Assembly (NCBI RefSeq): GCF_020510525.1
Contig: NZ_CP075188.1
Span: forward strand, 1,488,001 to 1,552,000
Direction: 5' to 3'
Length of the DNA stretch: 64,000 nt
Source: Quatrionicoccus australiensis
Lineage (GTDB): Bacteria > Pseudomonadota > Gammaproteobacteria > Burkholderiales > Rhodocyclaceae
In this document: piece after piece, positions 36,237 through 45,572 of the stretch
Layout of the letters: every line of letters starts with the position of its first letter
Numbering within the stretch: the first letter of the stretch is position 1
Notes under the pieces: model-generated
The model's input: the letters and a program-made list of their open reading frames with translations, nothing else
The model's database searches: none
What the model was told of the DNA's origin: nothing
Made by a program: the position numbers and the translations under genes

Positions 36237-38429
36237 ATGGAAATCAAGGTCAATTTTCTCGACAAGCTTCGTCTCGAGGCCAAGTTCGACGACTTCACGG
36301 TCATCGCCGATCAGCCGATCCGCTACAAGGGCGATGGCTCGGCGCCGGGGCCGTTCGATTACTTTCTGGCTTCGTCGGCCTTGTGTGCGGCTTACTTCGT
36401 CAAGTTGTACTGCGACACGCGCAACATTCCGACCGAACACATCCGTCTGTCGCAGAACAACATCGTCGATCCGGAAAACCGCTACCAGCAAATTTTCAAG
36501 ATCCAGGTCGAGTTGCCGGCGGATATTTCCGCCAAGGACCGGCAGGGCATTTTGCGCTCCATCGAGCGGTGTACCGTCAAGAAGGTGGTGCAGACCGGGC
36601 CGGAGTTCGTCATCGAGGAGGTCGAGAATCTCGATGCCGATGCGCAGGCCTTGCTGACGCTGAATCCGGACTCGGAGGCGAGCACCTATATCGCCGGCAA
36701 GGATCTGCCGCTCGAGCAGACCATCGCCAACATGTCCGGCATTCTGGCCGGGCTGGGCATGAAGATCGAGATCGCCTCCTGGCGCAATCTGGTGCCCAAC
36801 GTCTGGTCGCTGCATATCCGCGATGCGCATTCGCCGATGTGCTTCACCAACGGCAAGGGCGCCACCAAGGAAAGCGCGCTGGCCTCGGCCTTGGGCGAGT
36901 TCATCGAGCGGGCCAATTGCAATCACTTCTACAACGACAATTACTGGGGTCCGGAGATCGCCAACGCGGCCTTCGTGCATTACCCGAGCGAGCGCTGGTT
37001 CAAGCCCGGCAAGAAGGATGCGCTGCCCAAGGGCCTGCTCGACGACTACTGTCTGGAAATCTATAACCCGGACGGCGAGCTGCGCGGCTCGCATCTCTAC
37101 GACACCAATTCCGGCAACACCGAACGCGGCATCTGCGCGCTGCCCTATGTGCGCCAGTCGGACGGCGAGACGGTGTATTTCCCGACCAACCTGATCGACA
37201 ACCTCTTTCTCAGCAACGGCATGAGCGCCGGCAACACGCTGGCCGAGGCGCAGGTGCAGTGCCTGTCGGAAATCTTCGAGCGGGCCGTCAAACGCGAAAT
37301 CCTCGAAGGCGAAATCGCGCTGCCCGATGTGCCGGCCGAGGTGCTGGCGAAATACCCCGGCATCGTCGCCGGCATTGCCGAACTGGAAAACCAGGGCTTC
37401 CCGGTGCTGGTCAAGGATGCGTCGCTGGGCGGCGAATTCCCGGTGATGTGCGTGACCCTGATGAACCCGCGCACCGGTGGCGTCTTCGCCTCCTTCGGCG
37501 CGCATCCGAGCCTGGAAGTGGCGCTCGAACGCAGCCTGACCGAACTGCTGCAGGGGCGCAGCTTCGAAGGCCTAAACGACCTGCCGCGCCCGACTTTCGA
37601 GAGCAATGCAGTCACCGAGCCGAACAATTTCGTCGAGCACTTCATCGATTCGAGCGGCGTGGTGTCCTGGCGCTTCTTCAGCGCCAAGGCGGATTACGAA
37701 TTCGTCGAGTGGGATTTCTCGGGTGAGGGTGAAAATTCCAACGCCGACGAGGCCGCGACGCTGTTCGGCATCCTCGAAGACCTGGGCAAGGAAGTGTACA
37801 TGGCGGTTTACGACCAGCTCGGCGCCACCGCCTGCCGCATCCTGGTGCCGGGTTATTCGGAAATCTACCCGGTCGACGACCTGATCTGGGACAACACCAA
37901 CAAGGCGCTGGCCTTCCGCGCCGACATCCTGAACCTGCACCGCCTCGACGATGCTGCGCTGGAAGCCTTGCTGGAGCGTCTGGAAGAGAGCGAACTCGAC
38001 GACTACACCGACATCATTACGCTGATCGGCGTCGAATTCGACGAGAACACGGACTGGGGCCAGCTGACGATTCTGGAATTGAAGCTGCTGATCAATCTTG
38101 CCTTGCAGGACTTCGCAGCCGCCAAGGAACAGGTCGAGGCCTACCTGCAGTACAACGAAAACACCGTCGAGCGCGGCCTGTTCTACCAGGCGCTCAACGT
38201 GGTGCTGGAAGTGCTGCTCGACGACGAACTGGAACTGGACGATTACGTGGTGAATTTCCGCCGCATGTTCGGCAACCCGCGCATGGATGCGGTGCTCGGC
38301 TCGGTGGACGGCAGCGTGCGTTTCCATGGCCTGACGCCGACCAGCCTGCAACTCGAAGGCCTGGACCGCCACCAGCGCCTGATCGACAGCTACAGGAAAC
38401 TGCACACGGCGCGGGGCAGGGCGGCCTGA
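36237..38429 (+). CDS. OsmC-YcaO fusion protein
   Basis: Protein of 730 aa with two enzymes' folds. Residues 1 to about 135 are OsmC-like (peroxide-handling fold); PGPFDYFLASSALCAAYFVKLYC carries the active-site Cys region (seen as FLASSALCAAYF). From about 150 it matches full-length E. coli YcaO, beginning YIAGKDLPLEQTI and including NVWSLHIRD, CFTNGKGATKESALASALGE and GFPVLVKDASLGG. The C-terminal part is the helical region of YcaO. E. coli YcaO takes part with RimO in methylthiolation of ribosomal protein S12; YcaO folds are ATP-dependent cyclodehydratases. Start at 36237 gives the OsmC start MEIKVNFLDKL; a frame 168 bases longer crosses the terminator. Confidence 0.88.
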   Translation: MEIKVNFLDKLRLEAKFDDFTVIADQPIRYKGDGSAPGPFDYFLASSALCAAYFVKLYCDTRNIPTEHIRLSQNNIVDPENRYQQIFKIQVELPADISAKDRQGILRSIERCTVKKVVQTGPEFVIEEVENLDADAQALLTLNPDSEASTYIAGKDLPLEQTIANMSGILAGLGMKIEIASWRNLVPNVWSLHIRDAHSPMCFTNGKGATKESALASALGEFIERANCNHFYNDNYWGPEIANAAFVHYPSERWFKPGKKDALPKGLLDDYCLEIYNPDGELRGSHLYDTNSGNTERGICALPYVRQSDGETVYFPTNLIDNLFLSNGMSAGNTLAEAQVQCLSEIFERAVKREILEGEIALPDVPAEVLAKYPGIVAGIAELENQGFPVLVKDASLGGEFPVMCVTLMNPRTGGVFASFGAHPSLEVALERSLTELLQGRSFEGLNDLPRPTFESNAVTEPNNFVEHFIDSSGVVSWRFFSAKADYEFVEWDFSGEGENSNADEAATLFGILEDLGKEVYMAVYDQLGATACRILVPGYSEIYPVDDLIWDNTNKALAFRADILNLHRLDDAALEALLERLEESELDDYTDIITLIGVEFDENTDWGQLTILELKLLINLALQDFAAAKEQVEAYLQYNENTVERGLFYQALNVVLEVLLDDELELDDYVVNFRRMFGNPRMDAVLGSVDGSVRFHGLTPTSLQLEGLDRHQRLIDSYRKLHTARGRAA

Positions 38430-38430
38430 T

Positions 38431-38460
38431 CAAAAAAAAGCCCCCGAAAAATCGGGGGCT
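38431..38460 (-). terminator. Terminator of katG
   Basis: AGCCCCCGA / TCGGGGGCT stem (38439-38460) with a short A-loop. On the minus strand it is followed by eight T, fitting termination of katG; it may also stop ycaO transcripts less efficiently. Confidence 0.85.
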
Positions 38461-38489
38461 GGACTGCAGTTGATATGCCTTGGCCGGAC

Positions 38490-40736
<2,247 letters not shown>

Positions 40737-40739
40737 CTA

Positions 40740-40776
40740 ATTGATTGGTCGGATTTGATTGATAGGGATCGGCTAT
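40740..40776 (-). promoter_or_regulatory. OxyR-like site upstream of katG
   Basis: Reads ATTG-N7-GGAT-N7-ATAG-N7-CTAT: 13 of 16 matches to the OxyR consensus ATAG-N7-CTAT-N7-ATAG-N7-CTAT, two quarter-sites perfect. A -10-like TAGATA (minus strand, 40739-40734) overlaps its edge. The rest of the 354-base gap 40665-41018 shows nothing I recognise. Confidence 0.5.
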
Positions 40777-41018
40777 TGGTGTTCCTGTCGCCGGAGATTT
40801 GCTGCGGGGTGATGCGCTGCTGGCGCTGCGGGGAGGTGGGGTTGGGTCGGCTGCTTGTGACAGGCGAGGGCCGGTCGTCCGGGCGATCAATCTAGCATAA
40901 ATAGATGCCGGGTATTCCGGGGTGTGCATGGCGGGCTGGCGCCGGGCACGTTGGGCGGAGTCGGTCGGTCGCGCCATGGAGATTCTCGCCGTTTGCGGCA
41001 ACAACTTACAATGCCGCC

Positions 41019-41570
41019 ATGACCGCAAACAAGTCTCCCACGCCTTATCTGACCGGTTATCCGGCCGACCTGGTGGCGCAGGTGCGGACGCTGATCGAAA
41101 ACGATCAGCTGGCCGGCATCCTGCTCAAGAAGTATCCGCAGCCGCATGCGGTGCGTACCGACCGGGCGCTTTACGATTACGTGCTGGACCTGAAGAACAC
41201 CTATCTGCGCAACGCCGGGCAGATCAGCAAGGTGGCTTTCGACAGCAAGCTGCATGTGATCCGCAATGCGCTCGGCACGCACACCAGCATTGCGCGGGTG
41301 CAGGGCACCAAGCTCAAGGCCAAGCGCGAAATCCACGTATCGACGCTGTTTCGCGAGGTGCCTGAGGATTTCCTGCGCATGATCGTCGTGCATGAACTGG
41401 CGCACACCAAGGAGCGGGCGCACGACAAGGCTTTCTACCAGTTATGCCGGCACATGGCGCCGGATTACTTCCAGCTCGAGTTCGACCTGCGCACCTACCT
41501 TTGCCATCTCGATGCCGGCGGGCGGGCGTTGTGGCCGGCTACGCCCGACAGTCAGGTGCCGGATGCCTAG
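41019..41570 (+). CDS. YgjP-like metallopeptidase-domain protein
   Basis: Protein of 183 aa with the zinc motif VVHELAHTKERAHDKAFY (HExxH plus a downstream His) of the YgjP/DUF45 WLM-type family. E. coli YgjP has been associated with nucleotide hydrolysis, but family function is poorly settled. Start ATG at 41019; another ATG at 41011 is out of frame. Its stop overlaps the convergent XRE gene by four bases. Confidence 0.8.
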   Translation: MTANKSPTPYLTGYPADLVAQVRTLIENDQLAGILLKKYPQPHAVRTDRALYDYVLDLKNTYLRNAGQISKVAFDSKLHVIRNALGTHTSIARVQGTKLKAKREIHVSTLFREVPEDFLRMIVVHELAHTKERAHDKAFYQLCRHMAPDYFQLEFDLRTYLCHLDAGGRALWPATPDSQVPDA

Positions 41571-41911
41571 GCTGCGGCGGATAGACTGCCGGATTTCGTG
41601 TTGGCCGGCCGTTGCCGCTTGATGCTCAGAGTGCCGCTACGGGTTGGCTGGGGCAACATCGCGAGTTGCTTGCGATCGGGACGTTGCAGCCAGTCGAGTA
41701 GTTCGCCGAGCTGTTTTTCCGATCCGAAGGCAATCTGCAGCAGATATTGCACAGACTTCGGGATGTCGCGCCCGGCCTCATAGTGCGATCCGCCGGACTG
41801 GGTGACTGATACGCGCGCCCAGAATTCATGCTGGCTCATGCCCAGTAGTTTCCTGAGCTGGCGCGCTTGTTCGCCGGTCTTGAAAACAAGTTTAGGTTGT
41901 CTGATTGTCAT
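41567..41911 (-). CDS. XRE-family helix-turn-helix regulator
   Basis: DNA-binding protein of 114 aa. RQLRKLLGMSQHEFWARVSV is the recognition HTH (seen as LGMSQHEFWARVSVTQSGG), followed by HYEAGRDIPKSVQYLL. A C-terminal tail of low complexity follows. GTGAGGAGAGGCAGGA precedes the ATG. A perfect 19-base inverted repeat just upstream of its -10 suggests autoregulation. Confidence 0.85.
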   Translation of the reverse strand: MTIRQPKLVFKTGEQARQLRKLLGMSQHEFWARVSVTQSGGSHYEAGRDIPKSVQYLLQIAFGSEKQLGELLDWLQRPDRKQLAMLPQPTRSGTLSIKRQRPANTKSGSLSAAA

Positions 41912-41978
41912 TCCTGCCTCTCCTCACGGTTTTCGGGCTTGGCTTGGCTAGTGGTCGGGATATCAACCATCAGGCGAA

Positions 41979-42034
41979 ATCATAGCGCAAATAAACGATT
42001 AAATTGATACTAAATTATCAATTTAATCGTTTAT
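41979..42034 (-). promoter_or_regulatory. XRE promoter and 19-bp perfect inverted-repeat operator
   Basis: Arms at 41991-42009 and 42016-42034 are perfectly complementary with a six-base centre; the inner core is TTGATA-N6-TATCAA. A good minus-strand -10, TATGAT, lies at 41984-41979, so the operator covers the -35 region. A bound regulator would block transcription of the XRE gene. No U-run, so not a terminator. Confidence 0.65.
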
Positions 42035-42082
42035 GTGTGAGGGGTGGGCAGGCTCGCTCTGCGCAATCGTATGGTTGCGGAC

Positions 42083-42114
42083 AAAAAAATGGCGCGGATT
42101 ACGCTCCGCGCCAT
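42083..42114 (-). terminator. Terminator of dbpA
   Basis: ATGGCGCGGA / TCCGCGCCAT stem (42089-42114) with a six-base loop, followed on the minus strand by seven T. Confidence 0.85.
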
Positions 42115-42123
42115 CTTGGTTTT

Positions 42124-42157
42124 TGTGCTTTTCCAGCGGTCGACCGCTAAAAAAGCA
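42124..42157. repeat. Dispersed GGTCGACC palindrome, extended copy
   Basis: AGCGGTCGACCGCT (42134-42147) nested inside GTGCTTTT / AAAAGCAC arms, making a 34-base palindrome with two small internal mismatched bulges. Lies just after the dbpA stop. Confidence 0.65.
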
Positions 42158-42163
42158 CGATTT

Positions 42164-43561
42164 CTACAGCGTACGTACCTTGACCGTCTTGCCCTTGACC
42201 TTGCCGGCCGAGAGTTTGCGCACGGCGTCGCGGGCGATGTCGCGATTGACGGCGACGTAGCTGCTCTGGTCGGTGACGGTGATCTTGCCGATCTGTTCGC
42301 GGGTGAAGCCGGCTTCGCCGGTCAGCGCGCCGAGAATGTCGCCGGGGCGGATCTTTTCCTTGCGCCCGCCGAGGATCTGGAGCGTGGACATCGGCGGCAC
42401 CAGCGGCGAGGTATCGTCGTTCTTGAGGTCGCTCAGGCTATCGACTTCGAGCGGGCAGTTCATCGCCTGGGCAATCGCGGTGATGCGCCGGCGGTCGCTG
42501 TTGCTGCACAGGCTGAGCGCCCAGCCGTCCTGCTCGGCACGGCCGGTACGGCCGATGCGGTGGATGTGGATTTCCGGATCGGGCGTCACGTCGACGTTGA
42601 TCACCGCTTCCAGATTGGCGATGTCGAGGCCGCGCGCCGCGACGTCGGTGGCGACGAGCACGGAGACGCTGCGGTTGGCGAACTGGATCAGCACCTGGTC
42701 GCGCTCGCGCTGTTCGAGGTCGCCGTTCAGGGTTAGCGCCTGGATGCCTTCGTGGCGCAGCACGTTGAGCAGGTCGCGGCATTGCTGCTTGGTGTTGCAG
42801 AAGGCAAGCGTGCTGACCGGGCGGTAATGCTTGAGCAGCATCGCGACGGCCTGCAGGCGCTCTTCGTTCTTGACCTCGTAGAAGCGCTGGCGGATCTTGG
42901 TTTCGGCGTGCTGTTCAAGGAGCTTCACTTCCTTGGGCTGGCGCAGGAACTGTTTGGCGAGCTGGGCAATGCCTTCCGGATAGGTCGCCGAGAAGAGCAG
43001 GGTCTGGCGCTCGGCCGGCAGGCGCTTGACGACGTAGGCGATGTCGTCGTGGAAGCCCATGTCGAGCATGCGGTCGGCTTCGTCGAGAACCAGGGTGTTG
43101 AGTTCTTCAAGACGGATGCTGCCGCGTTGCATGTGGTCCATGATGCGGCCGGGCGTGCCGACCACGATATGGACGCCGTTTTCCAGGCTGGTGATCTGGT
43201 TGCGCATGGCCGAGCCGCCGCACAGCGGCAGGACCTTGATGTTTTCTTCAAAGCGCGCCAGACGGCGGATTTCCTGCGTTACCTGGTCGGCCAGCTCGCG
43301 CGTCGGGCAGAGCACCAGTGCCTGGATGGCAAAGCGCTTCGGGTTCAGGTTGTTGAGCAGGGCGAGGCCGAAGGCGGCGGTCTTGCCGCTGCCGGTCTTG
43401 GCTTGCGCGATCAGGTCGTTGCCGGCCAGCGCGAGCGGCAGGCTGGCCGCCTGGATCGGCGTCATGCTGTGGTATTCGAGCTGCTGCAGGGTCGCCTGCA
43501 TGGCGGCCGGCAAAGGCAGCTCGGCGAAGGACGGGCTGGCGGTTTCGGTGATTTCGCTCAT
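42164..43561 (-). CDS. dbpA: ATP-dependent RNA helicase DbpA
   Basis: DEAD-box helicase of 465 aa acting in 50S ribosome assembly. Motifs AKTGSGKTAA, PTRELADQV, DEADRMLDMGF, SATYPEG and HRIGRTGRAEQ are intact. The C-terminal domain (KIRPGDILGALTGEAGF, ending KGKTVKVRTL) matches the RRM-like domain by which DbpA binds 23S rRNA hairpin 92. Start at 43561 with AAGGACTGAG upstream, one base after the stop of the small upstream gene. Confidence 0.94.
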   Translation of the reverse strand: MSEITETASPSFAELPLPAAMQATLQQLEYHSMTPIQAASLPLALAGNDLIAQAKTGSGKTAAFGLALLNNLNPKRFAIQALVLCPTRELADQVTQEIRRLARFEENIKVLPLCGGSAMRNQITSLENGVHIVVGTPGRIMDHMQRGSIRLEELNTLVLDEADRMLDMGFHDDIAYVVKRLPAERQTLLFSATYPEGIAQLAKQFLRQPKEVKLLEQHAETKIRQRFYEVKNEERLQAVAMLLKHYRPVSTLAFCNTKQQCRDLLNVLRHEGIQALTLNGDLEQRERDQVLIQFANRSVSVLVATDVAARGLDIANLEAVINVDVTPDPEIHIHRIGRTGRAEQDGWALSLCSNSDRRRITAIAQAMNCPLEVDSLSDLKNDDTSPLVPPMSTLQILGGRKEKIRPGDILGALTGEAGFTREQIGKITVTDQSSYVAVNRDIARDAVRKLSAGKVKGKTVKVRTL

Positions 43562-43562
43562 C

Positions 43563-44054
43563 TCAGTCCTTGCGGCGACGCGCCGGCATCGGCTTGCGCT
43601 GGCGCTGGCCGGGGCGTTGTGCCGACTTGTCTTCCGGTTTCGGCTTCGGCACCAGCAGGTTCTTGACCGGGCTGGCCGCGGCGGCGCGGTGTGCGGTGAT
43701 GGCGGCGTTGACGGCGGCTTCCTCAACCGTGACGACCGGGTGTTCGCCCTTGCTGGCGTACATCGAGAGCTTGTCGCGGATGATGAACAGGCGTTCGGCG
43801 GTATCGGCCTTTTTCGGCAGCTTGTTGACGATTTCCTGGGCGTCCGGCGTCAGCGCATAGCCTTCGCCAGCCTGCACCAGCAGGCCGTTGGCGGCGAGGC
43901 GGGTGAAGGCTTCGGCGAGCTTGGGCGCGGCCGGGACATTGCCCTGCAACAGGTCGATGGCGGCGACGATGTCGAGCAGTTCGGCAGGTTTGCGCTTGGC
44001 GCCGAGCATTGCGGCGAGCAGGAGGAGGACGTCTACATCATGAATGGCTTGCAT
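43563..44054 (-). CDS. Hypothetical protein coupled to dbpA
   Basis: Protein of 163 aa, not recognised. The N-terminal 80 residues look like a winged-helix-type helical domain (LDIVAAIDLLQGNVP, LTRLAANGLLV-like segment, YALTPDAQEIV). The C-terminus is a disordered basic tail (GQRQRKPMPARRRKD), which suggests nucleic-acid binding. AAAGGTCAAAG precedes the ATG. The stop is one base from the dbpA start, so a role in RNA or ribosome metabolism is a reasonable guess. Confidence 0.7.
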   Translation of the reverse strand: MQAIHDVDVLLLLAAMLGAKRKPAELLDIVAAIDLLQGNVPAAPKLAEAFTRLAANGLLVQAGEGYALTPDAQEIVNKLPKKADTAERLFIIRDKLSMYASKGEHPVVTVEEAAVNAAITAHRAAAASPVKNLLVPKPKPEDKSAQRPGQRQRKPMPARRRKD

Positions 44055-44227
44055 CTTTGACCTTTGAAATTCGGTGAAATGGGTGCCGGGCGGGTGCGGG
44101 CACCAAACATCCGCGCGCAGGGAGGCGCGGATGGAAAGCAGTGCTTTTCGGTGAGGGTGAGAGTGTAAGGGCTGGCACCCCAAAATAACGAGTGCTTTCA
44201 GGCCTTAAACCGGGAGAGAATGCAACT

Positions 44228-44968
44228 ATGAAGCCAAACGCCACAGATATAGCCGCGCCGTACGACTGTGACAGCGCTTTTCCCGAGGCCCAACCCGCTG
44301 CCGATATTCCGGAATATCTCGGCCAGCATTACTGGTGGGCCTACCTGCATCCAGGCGCCGTGCGCTTCTTCGAGCGCGAATGGCTGGTCAACCTGATCCT
44401 GTGGGGCAATTTTCGTCGCCTGCGCGATGCGGCCCTGGCCGAACTGGGGCCGAGCATCAAGGGTCGCTGCCTGCAGATCGCCTGCGTCTATGGCGATTTC
44501 AGCCAGCGCATCGCGGCCCGCCTCGCACCCGAGGCCCGGCTCGACATCATCGACGTGGCGCCGGTCCAGATTGCCAACCTGCGCAACAAGCTGGCGCCCG
44601 ATCCGCGCATCCACCTCGGGCAGCAGGACGCGAGCGCCCTGCGTTTTGCCGACGCGAGTTTCGATTCGACACTGCTCTTCTTCCTGCTCCACGAGCAGCC
44701 GGCCGCCGTGCGTGCCGCGACGCTGGCCGAAGCCATGCGCGTCACCAAACCGGGCGGGCAGATCGTCATTGTCGATTACCACAAGCCGCGCGCCAGCAAT
44801 CCGCTGCGCTACGTCATGCATCTGGTGCTGAAAACCCTGGAGCCCTTTGCGCTCGACCTGTGGCGGCACGAGATCGCCAGCTGGCTGCCGGCTGGTGTGG
44901 CGCCGGCGTCGATCAAGAAAAGCACTTCGTTCGGCGAGCTCTACCAGAAGATCGTCATCCGGCGCTAG
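44228..44968 (+). CDS. rquA: Rhodoquinone biosynthesis protein RquA
   Basis: Class I methyltransferase-fold protein of 246 aa. YWWAYLHPGAVRFFEREW, then LVNLILWGNFRRLRDAAL and CVYGDFSQRIA, are typical of RquA and distinguish it from ordinary ubiquinone methyltransferases (which have a GCGTG-type motif at that place). RquA converts ubiquinone to rhodoquinone by replacing a methoxy with an amino group. Rhodoquinone serves fumarate reduction and reversed complex II electron flow at low O2. An upstream in-frame GTG at 44192 is possible. Recognition is by remembered family motifs, not by a search. Confidence 0.85.
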   Translation: MKPNATDIAAPYDCDSAFPEAQPAADIPEYLGQHYWWAYLHPGAVRFFEREWLVNLILWGNFRRLRDAALAELGPSIKGRCLQIACVYGDFSQRIAARLAPEARLDIIDVAPVQIANLRNKLAPDPRIHLGQQDASALRFADASFDSTLLFFLLHEQPAAVRAATLAEAMRVTKPGGQIVIVDYHKPRASNPLRYVMHLVLKTLEPFALDLWRHEIASWLPAGVAPASIKKSTSFGELYQKIVIRR

Positions 44969-44982
44969 AAAACGGGTTTTTT

Positions 44983-44996
44983 GCGGCGTCGACCGC
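44983..44996. repeat. Dispersed GGTCGACC palindrome, degenerate copy
   Basis: GCGGCGTCGACCGC preceded by a T-run, abutting the stop codon of the SprA-like gene and 15 bases after rquA. Confidence 0.4.
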
Positions 44997-45572
44997 TCAG
45001 GCCCAGGCCGTGAAGCTCTTTTGCTGCGCCGTTTCGCTGCTGCCGTAGTAGCGCTCGATCTGGCGCTGGCGTGCCGCGCCGGATTCGTCTTTACCTTCGT
45101 CCGGTTGCTCGCGGGCCAGTTCAAGTTGAGCTTCCTGTGCCATCTGGCTGGCCTGGGCGGCGACTGCCAGGTCCTGTCCGGAAGGATCGGCCGGGGCCAG
45201 TGCCGCAGCGCGGATGGTCCGGGCGCGGCTGATGGTTTCTTCCGGCGTCCGGCCGGGCGAGGTATCGATGCTGACTTCGCCACCGACTGCATAGCTGACG
45301 CCGTCCGGACCCTTCTGATAAGTGAAGCTGGCCGCCGATACGGCGAGCCCGCCGGCCGCGGCCAGATGCGCCTGCTCATGGCGGCGGACCTGCTGGTCGC
45401 GGGCCTTGAGTTTGGCGATCAACGCGGCGTCGGCCTTGTTGCCACTGGTGTCGCTTGCGCTGCCGGCCTGGCCTGCAGCGGCTTTGGGCGTGGCGCTGCC
45501 GCCGTTTGCCGCCGGCCCGGCGGTCGACGCTGCATAAGAAGGTGAATTGAAGCGCAGGCCGGAAATGTTCAT
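44997..45572 (-). CDS. SprA-related putative metalloprotease
   Basis: Protein of 191 aa of the SprA-related/CJM1_0395 family. The zinc-type motif is RRHEQAHLAAAGG (HExxH). The middle has FTYQKGPDGVSYAVGGEVSID, conserved in the family. N- and C-terminal parts are Ala-rich and probably disordered; no signal peptide is seen. Its ATG overlaps the stop of the GGDEF-EAL gene upstream (four bases). Function unknown. Confidence 0.82.
   Translation of the reverse strand: MNISGLRFNSPSYAASTAGPAANGGSATPKAAAGQAGSASDTSGNKADAALIAKLKARDQQVRRHEQAHLAAAGGLAVSAASFTYQKGPDGVSYAVGGEVSIDTSPGRTPEETISRARTIRAAALAPADPSGQDLAVAAQASQMAQEAQLELAREQPDEGKDESGAARQRQIERYYGSSETAQQKSFTAWA

Noticed and set aside
36237-38429. RiPP (thiazole/oxazole) biosynthesis cluster around the YcaO protein
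   Set aside because: No precursor peptide, dehydrogenase, E1-like partner or exporter was seen near either YcaO gene.
41991-42034. Rho-independent terminator
   Set aside because: The stem is A/T-rich, no U-run follows on either strand, and it lies at a promoter rather than after a gene.
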